Shown piece after piece: positions 25,401-31,983 of a DNA stretch of 64,000 nucleotides (position 1 is the stretch's first letter; each line of letters opens with the position of its first letter). Under the pieces are notes generated by a model. It was not told the origin of the DNA. It was given only the letters and a program-made list of their open reading frames with translations, and ran no database searches. The stretch comes from Tenggerimyces flavus (GTDB lineage: Bacteria; Actinomycetota; Actinomycetes; Propionibacteriales; Actinopolymorphaceae): NCBI RefSeq assembly GCF_016907715.1, contig NZ_JAFBCM010000001.1:6014001-6078000 (forward strand). The letters are read 5' to 3'. The translations under genes were made by a program, and so were the position numbers.

Positions 25401-26049
25401 GGCAGTGGACGTGACGGTCCGCGCGGTGGTGCCCGCCGGCTGGACCGCCGCGCCGGTGTCGGCGCGGGTGACGCCGGGGACGCTGTCGGACCTGGAGCTC
25501 ACGATCGTTCCCGACGGCACGCCTTCACTGGCGTCCGTGCGGATCGAGGTCGTCGTCGACGGCGTGGTCACGGACACGCGGGAGCTCGAGCTGGTCTCCG
25601 TTCCGCCGGCAGCGTCGCTCGCGCTGGCGATCGATGCTGGCACGACCGCGAGCCCGCTGGTCACGGGCTATCAGCAGCTGTCGAACCAGGCCTGGGACGC
25701 TGCCCGCGGCTACGGATGGGTCGGTACGGCGTCGATGAACCGCGACCGCGCGCTGCTCGACGACCTGCGTCGCGACTTCGTCAACGACACCGTGCCGCGC
25801 ACGTTGCGGATCGCGGTGCCGGCCGGCGCGCACGAGGCGTACGTGCTGGTGGGCGACGCGAACCAGCCGTCGGCGCCGACGTACATCCGGTCGGAGGGCC
25901 AGCCGCTCGCGCAGAGCCCGGCGTTGGGCAACGGCGCGTTCGCCTGGGTGCGGATCCCGCTGGCCGGCGGCCGTACGTACGACCTGGAACTGTCCGGCGA
26001 CGCCGCCGTGCACTGGCACCTCAACGCCCTGCTGCTGCGAGCTACGTGA
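22429..26049 (+). CDS. Tat-secreted GH67-like alpha-glucuronidase with duplicated C-terminal domains
   Basis: This 1206-residue protein begins with a Tat signal (TRRGFVAAAGAALAVG). Residues about 40-750 match the GH67 alpha-glucuronidase layout, including the strand KADSEGQPGP around residue 325 that carries the probable catalytic acid, and NGPIDFQVREP and MELQITQEY around 400-425, where the other two carboxylates lie. GH67 enzymes remove glucuronosyl side groups from xylan fragments. The C-terminus is unusual: two related domains (about 812-960 and 1063-1205, each with AWD(S/A)ARGYGWV, DFVNDTV and HWHL), separated by a NEW3-like beta domain. They are probably carbohydrate-binding. Characterised GH67 enzymes are about 700 residues, so the tail is extra. 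Confidence 0.78.
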   Translation: MTDGLTRRGFVAAAGAALAVGWRDWSDVRVALADTGLPDEDGSNLWLRYPLIDDAALRSAYQRVLTYVVAPPADNLVLQSAAGELTSALKTALGRDLPSKPNVSGHGAIVVGTPDSSALVAQHADRTKLGELGLEGYTIQRKKINGFDAILVASNGERGALYGTFHLLRLVQTHASLDKVNLSDSPANQLRLANHWDNLDRSVERGYAGDSVFFWNELPQTRPSYETYARALASVGINGTVINNVNANAQFISPEMLTKLAPLAAVLRRWGIAMYVSVNFASPILLGGLATADPFDAGVKQWWKDKATEIYATIPDLGGFLVKADSEGQPGPISYGRTHADGANLLAEALKPHDGIVMWRAFVHDFDALEWSNKSYETFTPLDGKFADNTVVQIKNGPIDFQVREPVHPLFGGLPNTNSMMELQITQEYTGQSTHLCYLVPMWKEVYDFDTHAKGTGTTVADIVSGQTYGYGLSGVAGVMNFGDDTDWTRNQLNAANTHGYARLAWNPSLPARAIANEWTRQTFGNSSRVVNLVNRILLDSWQTYIDYTNPLGISFQITADHFTPSPQTNTIWHQADENGTGFDRTVATGTGYTAFYHSPVKERYESVASTPDELLLFLHHVPYSHKLKSGKTVLQHIYDSHFDGRTSVVQMRQLWQTLRGHIDEKRWADTLERFDRQLDQATLWRDTIVGYYFAACRILDTKRSWVQITPRATSAVHLQGGWPNLIELEVANASPTTAELVAGLPAREGWTSGTATISLPSRGIGKERIPVNPGLRPETAVLRPTLKAGKLPALITEIPVITAPAGRRCRLALDAGSPTSPVLDGYRRLSPSDAWDSARGYGWVDGAPQSRDRNQPDPLLRDFVNDTVARTLRLTIPAGEHSLYLLTGETNSDSFPTTVRLDGEVVGTSVFLPGGQFEWLSIPVNGGASGGTIDLEFSNVPGQHWHLVAVAIPDEALAAPPAIISELTAPSLVFGGQSQAVPVQVTATDAAVDVTVRAVVPAGWTAAPVSARVTPGTLSDLELTIVPDGTPSLASVRIEVVVDGVVTDTRELELVSVPPAASLALAIDAGTTASPLVTGYQQLSNQAWDAARGYGWVGTASMNRDRALLDDLRRDFVNDTVPRTLRIAVPAGAHEAYVLVGDANQPSAPTYIRSEGQPLAQSPALGNGAFAWVRIPLAGGRTYDLELSGDAAVHWHLNALLLRAT

Positions 26050-26647
26050 CCGCCCTGCCACGGAGCAGCGGCACGTAGATGTCGTCGACGATCTCGACCA
26101 GCACCTCGTCGGGGACGTTCGGCGTGCCGCGGGTGACGAACTCGTTGCGCAGCAAGGCGATCGCCACGGTGGCCGCGCGCGGGTGCAGCGCCTCCGGCGC
26201 GAGCTCGCCGCGGGCCACGGCGCGCCCGAGGACGGTCAGCCAGAGCGCGCTGCCGCCGTCGTTCGACGCCTCCTGCACCTGGCTGAGCAGCTCCGGCCCG
26301 ACGCCGGCGAGCAGGCCGCGCAGGACCTCGCCGAGCGGCGAGGACCAGTGCTTGTTGGCGCCTCGGAGCAGCTCGAGCGCGTCGCCGCGGAGTGTGCCCG
26401 TGTCGGGGACGACCGTGCTCTCGTGCGCGAGCTGCCGGTACGCGGCGACGCCGAGCGCGGCTCGGTTCGGCCAGCGGCGGTAGATCGCGTTCTTGTTCGT
26501 GCCCGCGCGTTTGGCGACCCGGTCCATGGTGAACCCGGCGTACCCGACCTCGGCCAGCTCGGCGGCGGCCGCGGTCAGGATCGCCTGCTCGAGAGCAGCT
26601 CCGCGTCGGCGTTCCGTCACGTGACGTACCTTACTTGACGGTTCCAT
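26042..26647 (-). CDS. TetR-family transcriptional regulator
   Basis: The protein has up to 201 residues. The N-terminal helix-turn-helix is typical (ILTAAAAELAEVGYAGFTMD, then VAKRAGTNKNAIYRRWPNRA). The true start may be the GTG at 26620, which has AAGTAAGG upstream, rather than the ATG at 26647. It converges on the GH67 gene with an 8-base overlap and is divergent from the TIM-barrel gene. The shared promoter region contains a perfect 9-bp inverted repeat (26656-26678), probably its operator. The ligand is unknown. Confidence 0.87.
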   Translation of the reverse strand: MEPSSKVRHVTERRRGAALEQAILTAAAAELAEVGYAGFTMDRVAKRAGTNKNAIYRRWPNRAALGVAAYRQLAHESTVVPDTGTLRGDALELLRGANKHWSSPLGEVLRGLLAGVGPELLSQVQEASNDGGSALWLTVLGRAVARGELAPEALHPRAATVAIALLRNEFVTRGTPNVPDEVLVEIVDDIYVPLLRGRAVT

Positions 26648-26655
26648 CCAGACCT

Positions 26656-26678
26656 ATAGGGTACTTGACGTACCCTAT
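26656..26678. promoter_or_regulatory. Probable TetR operator
   Basis: ATAGGGTAC and GTACCCTAT form a perfect 9-bp inverted repeat with a 5-base spacer (TTGAC). The motif TACTTGACG also occurs about 31 bases away on the regulator side (26631-26639). Its location between the TetR gene and the divergent TIM-barrel gene fits repression of both. Confidence 0.7.
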
Positions 26679-26692
26679 GGGAGAGGCGAGCC

Positions 26693-27694
26693 ATGCGCGG
26701 CAACGGCATCTGTTACGACACGGGATTCCTGAACGCGGGAAGCAGCACGCACGAACCGTTCGACCCCGACCGGGTCGCGTCGGATCTGCGCGCGATCCGG
26801 GACGAACTGCACTGCACAGCGGTAAGGATCACCGGCGGCGACGTGGAACGGCTGAAGCTCGCCGCCACCCACGCGGCGCACGCGGGCTTGGAGATCTGGC
26901 TCTGCCCGTTCACGAACAACCTGACCAACAACGAACTGCTGGCTGTCCTCGAGCAGTGCGCCGACCACGCCGAACTTCTCCGGCTCGCGGGCGCCGAGGT
27001 CGTGCTCCTGACCGGATCCGAGCTCAGCCTGATGAACCAGGGCATGGTCCCGGGCGAGACGTTCGTCGACCGGAGCAAGGCGCTCGCGGCGCGCGACCCA
27101 GCGGTGTTCACCGCGATCCCAGAGCGCTTGAACGCGTTCCTCGCCGAGGCCGTGGCGCGGATCCGCGCGCGGTTCGGCGGCAAACTCAGCTACGCGTCGC
27201 TGCCGTTCGAGGGCGTGGACTGGACGCCGTTCGACTACCTCGCCACGGACACGGGATATCGGTGGGCGGAGATCGCCGGGCAGTTCCCCGGGCTGGTCCG
27301 CGCGTACGTCGAGCAGGGCAAAGCTTTGGGCAAGCCGGTCGCGTTCACCGAGTTCGGCTGCGCGACGTACCGTGGCGCGTCGGCCGAACGTCCCGCGGGC
27401 TCCGACGCGGTGGTGTGGTCGGAGGAGACGGGTCGGCCGTTGGGACTCGCGCGTTCATACGTTCGCGACGAGGACGAGCAGGCGCGCTGCCTGCGCGAGA
27501 CACTCGAGGTGTTCGAGGCGGAAGGTGTGGACTCGGCGTTTGCTCATGTCTTCGCGTGGTACGTCTTCCCTCATGACCCCGACGATCCGACCCGCGACCT
27601 CGACGTTGCCGGCTCGGGAGTGGTGAAGGTTCTCGAAGATGGGACCTGGAAACCGAAGAAGGCCTTCCGAACGCTCGCTGAGCACTACCGTTAG
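26693..27694 (+). CDS. TIM-barrel protein resembling a glycoside hydrolase clan member
   Basis: The 333-residue cytoplasmic protein has an alternating beta/alpha pattern with acidic residues at strand ends: TGSELSLMN near 115, LPFEGVDWTPFD near 178 and AFTEFGCAT near 220 (a glutamate in the position of a clan-A nucleophile). Homologues I recall are annotated only as hypothetical or, without good reason, as abortive-infection proteins. It has no signal peptide. It is controlled by the divergent TetR gene through the operator at 26656-26678. Its substrate is unknown; the neighbourhood suggests sugar metabolism. Confidence 0.7.
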   Translation: MRGNGICYDTGFLNAGSSTHEPFDPDRVASDLRAIRDELHCTAVRITGGDVERLKLAATHAAHAGLEIWLCPFTNNLTNNELLAVLEQCADHAELLRLAGAEVVLLTGSELSLMNQGMVPGETFVDRSKALAARDPAVFTAIPERLNAFLAEAVARIRARFGGKLSYASLPFEGVDWTPFDYLATDTGYRWAEIAGQFPGLVRAYVEQGKALGKPVAFTEFGCATYRGASAERPAGSDAVVWSEETGRPLGLARSYVRDEDEQARCLRETLEVFEAEGVDSAFAHVFAWYVFPHDPDDPTRDLDVAGSGVVKVLEDGTWKPKKAFRTLAEHYR

Positions 27695-27721
27695 GTTTGG
27701 TAACGATCGTGGCCGTGTGAT

Positions 27722-27747
27722 CGAGCGCACTCAACAATTCGCGCTCG
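27722..27747 (+). terminator. Hairpin between TIM-barrel and epimerase-like genes
   Basis: CGAGCGC (27722-27728) pairs with GCGCTCG (27741-27747) across a 12-base loop (ACTCAACAATTC). It starts 27 bases after the stop codon at 27694. It could be a terminator or an operator for the next gene. Confidence 0.4.
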
Positions 27748-27753
27748 GGGGGT

Positions 27754-28836
27754 GTGTTCAGCACTGTGAGGAATAAGACGTTGAGCCGTCGTGGCGTGCT
27801 CGCAACGGTGCCGCTCGCGCTTGCCGCGAGCTGTGCCCGGCAGGGGCTCACGGCGGATCCCGGCGCGCAACCAGGCAAGGCGCCGACGTCGCCGGGGGCG
27901 ACCTCGAGCACGACGGCTTTGCCGCGGAGCCCGAGTCCCAGCCCGAGTCCGACGCCGAGTCCGACGCCGACAAAACCCTTGCCGTACAAGGTTTCCGGCC
28001 TTCTGCCGGCCACCGACGTACCGGATGGACGGCAGCCGTGGCGGGACCGGTCGGCGAAGAAGGTCGACAGGTTCACCCGCGACCGTTACGGCGTGCGCAT
28101 GTTCGAGTGGAAGGGCAAGCTCTACAACCATCCGGTCGCGCAGATCCAGTACGGGCTGCAGAATCTGTCCGCGTACCGCGCGACCGGCGACGTGTTCTTC
28201 CTCAACCGAGCTCGGCTGCAGGCCGAGCGGGTGATCTCGAAACACGTCGTGCTGCGGGGGGCGTTCTACTACCCATATCCGTACAACTTCTCCCATGGGC
28301 AGCACAGCGGCTTGAACTTCAGGGCGCCGTGGTACTCAGGGATGGCGCAGGGCGAGTCGCTCAGCCTGTTCTCGCAGCTGGCGCGGCTGGACGCGGTGCC
28401 GGCGGCGGACCGGCAGGAGTACCGGCAGGTCGCAGAGCGGACGTTCCCGTCCCTGCGGCTGTTCGACGAGGTGAACCCGTGGGTGGTGAACATCGACAAG
28501 GGGTACTACTGGATCCAGGAGTACCCGGCGCTGGCGCCGGGGGCACCGGACTACACGTACAACGGGTTCATCTTCGCGATCCTGGGGCTCTGGGACTACC
28601 ACCTGCTGACCGGTGACCCGGCGGCGGCACAGCTCTTCGACGCTTCGTGCACGACGATCGACAAGTACTTCACGAACTTCCGCAACCCCGGCGGCCCGGC
28701 GTACTACTGCCGGACGCACCGGATCCCGACGCCGAGCTACCACTCGATCCACGTCGTGTTGCTGTACGCACTGCACTTCCTGTCGGGTGACGAGCGGTTC
28801 AAGACGTACGCGGAGCTGCTCAAATCTGACGCGTGA
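27754..28836 (+). CDS. Lipoprotein with D-glucuronyl C5-epimerase-type domain
   Basis: The 360-residue protein starts at GTG 27754 (a second GTG at 27766 is possible). The N-terminus has a twin arginine (SRRGVL, residues 11-16) and a lipobox ending AASC with Cys27, then a Ser/Pro/Thr linker (about 55-78). The rest resembles the C-terminal domain of D-glucuronyl C5-epimerases: YPYPYNFSHG, MAQGESLSLFSQLARL and DYTYNGFIFAILGLWDYHLLTG. Those enzymes convert glucuronate to iduronate in heparosan. In bacteria the domain also occurs in uncharacterised exoenzymes, so the reaction is uncertain. It lies in a cluster with glucuronidase-type genes. Confidence 0.7.
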   Translation: MFSTVRNKTLSRRGVLATVPLALAASCARQGLTADPGAQPGKAPTSPGATSSTTALPRSPSPSPSPTPSPTPTKPLPYKVSGLLPATDVPDGRQPWRDRSAKKVDRFTRDRYGVRMFEWKGKLYNHPVAQIQYGLQNLSAYRATGDVFFLNRARLQAERVISKHVVLRGAFYYPYPYNFSHGQHSGLNFRAPWYSGMAQGESLSLFSQLARLDAVPAADRQEYRQVAERTFPSLRLFDEVNPWVVNIDKGYYWIQEYPALAPGAPDYTYNGFIFAILGLWDYHLLTGDPAAAQLFDASCTTIDKYFTNFRNPGGPAYYCRTHRIPTPSYHSIHVVLLYALHFLSGDERFKTYAELLKSDA

Positions 28837-28957
28837 GGAGCGTCTCGGCGTTGAGCAGTGCCCTTACGGCGCCGCAGGGGCAGCGCTGGTAGGAGACCCA
28901 GCCCTCGCTCGTCGGATGGCTCGAGGCGGTGGTCCAGCGGTGTTCGCATGTATCCAT
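28820..28957 (-). CDS. 45-residue Cys-rich small protein
   Basis: A 45-codon frame starts at ATG 28957 and overlaps the 3-prime end of the epimerase-like gene by 17 bases, converging on it. It reads CEHRW near the start, then SSHPTSEGWVSYQRCPCG. The three cysteines and two histidines suggest a small zinc-binding knuckle. I recall very similar 40-50 residue hypothetical proteins in other actinomycetes. It is too short for usual gene callers. Function unknown. The next 260 bases up to 29221 hold no other gene. Confidence 0.55.
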   Translation of the reverse strand: MDTCEHRWTTASSHPTSEGWVSYQRCPCGAVRALLNAETLLTRQI

Positions 28958-29221
28958 ACCTTCGACGATGGCGCGGCTGGCGGGTCGCGCCATCGGCGAT
29001 CGTTGCCTATCTCTGGACGGTGGGTTGCCGACATCGGCGGTGCTCGGTCGGCCCAGCCACCCGATCCCCCGCGTCCGGCCCGTTCCTCAACCGACATATG
29101 TAGATCAAGCCGCACCACCGCCTCGTCACCCCCCGTGGACGGGGGCCGTTCAGCGGGTGGTGCCCAGGTTGTCGGGCTTGGGCCCTACGATCGTGCTCCG
29201 GACGAGTGAGGGCGGAGGACC

Positions 29222-30136
29222 GTGAGCGGGATCGAGGGCAACACCCACGTAGAGCGCAAACAGGTTCCGTTGGTCGTCGACACCGACCTGGGCGGCGATC
29301 CCGACGACGCGATAGCGCTGGTGGTGGCCGCGGGGCTGCCCGAGCTGGCCCTGGTCGTGACCTCGGACGAGCACGAGGGCAGGCGCGCACGCCTGGCGAG
29401 GCACCTGCTGAACCTGCTCGGACGTTCCGACGTCCCCGTCGTGGCCGGACGCGACCTGGGCAACACCAAGGACTGGGCCGCCGAAGGGCTCGTTCCCGAC
29501 ACCGTGCCGGCGCAGCCGAACGACGTGGTGGCCGCCGTCGACGAGATCAGCGCCAACGCGTCGGGCGTACGGTGGCTGACGCTGGGCCCGGCCTCGAACC
29601 TCGCCGACGTCCTCACTGCGCGCCCCGAGCTGGCCGAGCGCCTCGCGCTGACGGTGATGTGCGGCGCGCTGGCGTACCGCGACCCCGAACGAGCCGAGCA
29701 CAACATCCGCCTCGACGTCTCGGCGGCCCGCGGCGTGTTCACCACGATCCGCAACCCGTGGCTGCTGCCCGCGGACGTCACGTTCACCGCGGCGAACGAG
29801 GTCACGCCGGACTCGCCGGAGTACGCGCTCATCAGCCGCCCCGGCGCACCTACCTGGGCGACGTTGCTGACCGCGCACCTCGACCAGTGGTTCGCGAACT
29901 TCCACCCCGGCACGATGCTGCACGACGCGCTGGCCCTGGCGTTGTGCATGCGCCGCCCGTTCCTCGACGTCGTCGCCCGGCGGATCGAGCTCGACGACCT
30001 CGGCCGGATGACCGTGTCCGACACCGGCTGGCCGGTCTCGTTCACCCGCGGCGCCGACTACGCTGGGTTCCGTCTCTGGCTGCGGTCGCGGCTGGAACGA
30101 GCACTCGACCGGGAGACGATGTCAAGCCTAGGTTGA
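29222..30136 (+). CDS. Inosine-uridine-type nucleoside hydrolase
   Basis: The 304-residue protein starts at GTG 29222. The N-terminal metal-binding motif DTDLGGDPDDAIAL corresponds to the DxDxxxDD signature that holds calcium in IU nucleoside hydrolases, and WLTLGPASNLADVL is another family landmark. The enzymes cleave N-glycosidic bonds of ribonucleosides in salvage. In the final region the usual active-site His/Asp pair appears as TMLHDALALAL. Substrate preference cannot be read. It lies 16 bases before the VOC gene, forming a two-gene operon. Confidence 0.82.
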   Translation: MSGIEGNTHVERKQVPLVVDTDLGGDPDDAIALVVAAGLPELALVVTSDEHEGRRARLARHLLNLLGRSDVPVVAGRDLGNTKDWAAEGLVPDTVPAQPNDVVAAVDEISANASGVRWLTLGPASNLADVLTARPELAERLALTVMCGALAYRDPERAEHNIRLDVSAARGVFTTIRNPWLLPADVTFTAANEVTPDSPEYALISRPGAPTWATLLTAHLDQWFANFHPGTMLHDALALALCMRRPFLDVVARRIELDDLGRMTVSDTGWPVSFTRGADYAGFRLWLRSRLERALDRETMSSLG

Positions 30137-30152
30137 CACGGGAGGATCGCGG

Positions 30153-30839
30153 ATGATCTACGAGCTCAACCACGTCGGTATGAGGATCCGCGATCTCTCC
30201 GCCAGCCTTGCGTTCTACGTCGACCAACTGGGCGCTGTCATCGTGGACGAGTTGTTCGTGGCCAACGGGCAGACCGACCGCGTCCACATCCAGCTGGCCG
30301 GCGGGCTGATCGAGCTCCTGCACCCGCACCAGCCGGGTCCCGACGTCACGTGGGGCGTCGACCACATCGGCTTCATGACCGACGACCTGGACGGCGATCA
30401 TGCGCGGCTGGTCTCGCGCGGTTTCACGTTCTCCACGCCCCCGAAAGTCGCGGGCTCCGGCCAAGGCCGCCTCGCGTTCCTGTCCGACCCGAACGGGGTG
30501 CGCGTCGAGCTCCTGCAGCGCTCAGAGGAGTTCCGCGTGCCGCCGATCGAAGGCCCCGTCCAGGCGTTGGCCCACATCTCCCTCTCCGCGCCGAACCTCG
30601 AGGAGGCGGTGACGTTCTACCGCGACGACCTCGGCATGAGCCTTGTCGAGACCGACGGAACCGGAACGTACCTCCGCCACCAGAACGACACCATCGAGCT
30701 GGTGAACACCACGTCGGACCGCCCCATCCGCGGCCTCACCCTCCGCATCGACAGTCCGGCGAATGGCCCGTTGACCGACCCCGACGGCACCCGCATCGAC
30801 CTCATCGCTGCCGGTGAAGGACGATCGCCAAGACGCTGA
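30153..30839 (+). CDS. Protein with two VOC (glyoxalase-like) domains
   Basis: The 228-residue protein has a full VOC domain at about 3-125 (NHVGMRIRDLSASLAFYVDQ, IQLAGGLIELLHP, VDHIGFMTDDL, GVRVELLQ) and a second, shorter one at about 135-222 (LAHISLSAPNLEEAVTFYRD, DTIELVNT, DGTRIDLI). VOC proteins are metal-dependent lyases, dioxygenases or resistance proteins. The first domain keeps His/Glu residues in ligand positions (NHVG, IELLH). It follows the nucleoside hydrolase by 16 bases. Substrate unknown. Confidence 0.82.
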   Translation: MIYELNHVGMRIRDLSASLAFYVDQLGAVIVDELFVANGQTDRVHIQLAGGLIELLHPHQPGPDVTWGVDHIGFMTDDLDGDHARLVSRGFTFSTPPKVAGSGQGRLAFLSDPNGVRVELLQRSEEFRVPPIEGPVQALAHISLSAPNLEEAVTFYRDDLGMSLVETDGTGTYLRHQNDTIELVNTTSDRPIRGLTLRIDSPANGPLTDPDGTRIDLIAAGEGRSPRR

Positions 30840-30980
30840 CGCCGCCCGCGGTGAACGGGGTCGAAGATCTCGTCATCCATGACTACAAGACGCTCACACC
30901 ACGCTGTTGTGCATGGCCCGATTCCAACATGAGACGTCGCCGTCGTCCCTCCAAGTGCGGCTTGGATGCACGCGTCGAAC

Positions 30981-31385
30981 CTACTCCGGGAAGATGGTGC
31001 CAATACCCGGCCTGTTGAAAGTCAACGCCATGTCACGTGGCGACCTGTCCGTCTTGTTTTTGCAGTCAGGATCGGCACCCGCCTCCAACAGCATCTGAAT
31101 CAACTCAGGCACGCCGCCCTGGAAGGCAAATACCGCACACCACAACGGCGTGTTGCCGTAGGAGTCACGAGCGTCAACTGGCGCCTCGGCGTCAAGCAAC
31201 GCTCTGGCAGCCTCCACATGTCCTTGCTGGCATGCCATGTGGAGCGGCGTGAGGAGCGAATCGTCAACAGCAGCGACATCTTCTCCCTCCGCGACGAACC
31301 GGCCAATGGCGTCGGCGTCCCCCGCGACCGCTGCCTGGTGAAGCCGCAGCCGACCTTGTTGGTCGCGCCGTCCACGGCTGTTCAT
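30981..31385 (-). CDS. Ankyrin-repeat protein, probable immunity protein
   Basis: The 134-residue protein has three ankyrin repeats (RLRLHQAAVAGDADAIGRFV, TPLHMACQQGHVEAARALLD, TPLWCAVFAFQGGVPELIQM) plus a capping helix. Its ATG at 31385 overlaps by 4 bases the final stop of the broken GH-E nuclease gene. Ankyrin proteins are a known class of immunity proteins of polymorphic toxins, and the toxin-then-immunity order and overlap fit. The DNA here is visibly less GC-rich than the surroundings, which suggests transfer. The frame is intact, although the toxin is not. Immunity role is inference from context. Confidence 0.75.
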   Translation of the reverse strand: MNSRGRRDQQGRLRLHQAAVAGDADAIGRFVAEGEDVAAVDDSLLTPLHMACQQGHVEAARALLDAEAPVDARDSYGNTPLWCAVFAFQGGVPELIQMLLEAGADPDCKNKTDRSPRDMALTFNRPGIGTIFPE

Positions 31386-31789
31386 CTCGGCTCCTCATAT
31401 CGACGGCTCATGTTCGATCAAGCGTACTCATACCAGTATTGCGACGGATCGTTCTCATACTCGGTCAGCTTCTCGCGCGACCAACCTTGCTCGCGCGCCA
31501 GCTTCTGCGTTCGCGACCGCTCCAAGCCGGGGCGGTGTCCCGTCCCCCTCGAGAATCCCCACACCGGTGTTTCGGTCGTACAGCTTCCCCATCCGGAGCC
31601 CGTTGAGCGTCCAAGATCGCTTCTCTTGTGCCCTTCCGCAACTGGGCGACGTTCGCTCGCGCTCCACTCGTCGGACCAGGGACCCACTGAACGTCGGGGA
31701 CATCGTCCTCGTTGACAGGGCATCGCACACCCAGCGTAATCACCGTCAATGACCCGCTTCGCGGCGTCGATCCACCCTCTCCCGGTCAT
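31382..31789 (-). pseudogene. Frameshifted GH-E family (HNH/Endo VII) nuclease toxin tip
   Basis: Reading three frames in order on the minus strand rebuilds a GH-E nuclease domain: RKGTREAILDAQRAPDG in one frame, KLYDRNTG in the next, then RGTGHRPGLERSRTQK and QGWSREKLTEYENDPSQYW in the third. G-H-x-P-G-x-E is the family-defining motif. The frames change near 31593 (a GGGG run) and near 31562. A TGA at about 31418 interrupts the last part, yet the bases after it still encode SNMSRRYEEPR, the expected C-terminus, ending at a stop that overlaps the ankyrin start. The 5-prime part (GWIDAAKRVIDGD, VRCPVNEDD) may be another module. No secretion domains are attached. Confidence 0.65.
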
Positions 31790-31950
31790 CTCCCTCCCAT
31801 GACGTACGGAGCGACTCGCTCTGCGAAGCCGTAAGCTGCTTCCCCGGCGTCGAGCAGGCTCCACGCGTTCTGGACGTCGGTGGCTGGGAGTCGCCCGTCA
31901 AGGGCGACGACGATCGCGCGAACAACGCCCGTGACGGTCTCCAGGTCCAT
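31786..31950 (-). CDS. Small immunity-like ORF (54 residues), possibly truncated
   Basis: The frame starts at ATG 31950 and contains VRAIVVALDGRLPATDVQNA and WSLLDAGEAAYGFAE, which resembles the N-terminal half of MafI-type and related small immunity proteins (usually 80-100 residues). Its TGA overlaps the ATG at 31789 of the following broken toxin segment (ATGA), the same junction type as toxin-ankyrin. It lies 34 bases after the GAF-ANTAR gene. Similarity is from memory and the protein is shorter than the family. Confidence 0.4.
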   Translation of the reverse strand: MDLETVTGVVRAIVVALDGRLPATDVQNAWSLLDAGEAAYGFAERVAPYVMGGR

Positions 31951-31983
31951 CCTTCGCACCAGGGATGCGCGGTGACGACTCCT

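Noticed and set aside
30840-30980. Minus-strand frame downstream of the VOC gene
   Set aside because: It overlaps the VOC gene antisense, and no ribosome site or recognisable motif is present.
31418-31864. Single intact 148-residue protein
   Set aside because: The frame is open, but its middle part has no sensible composition, while pieces in the other two frames complete the GH-E domain in order.
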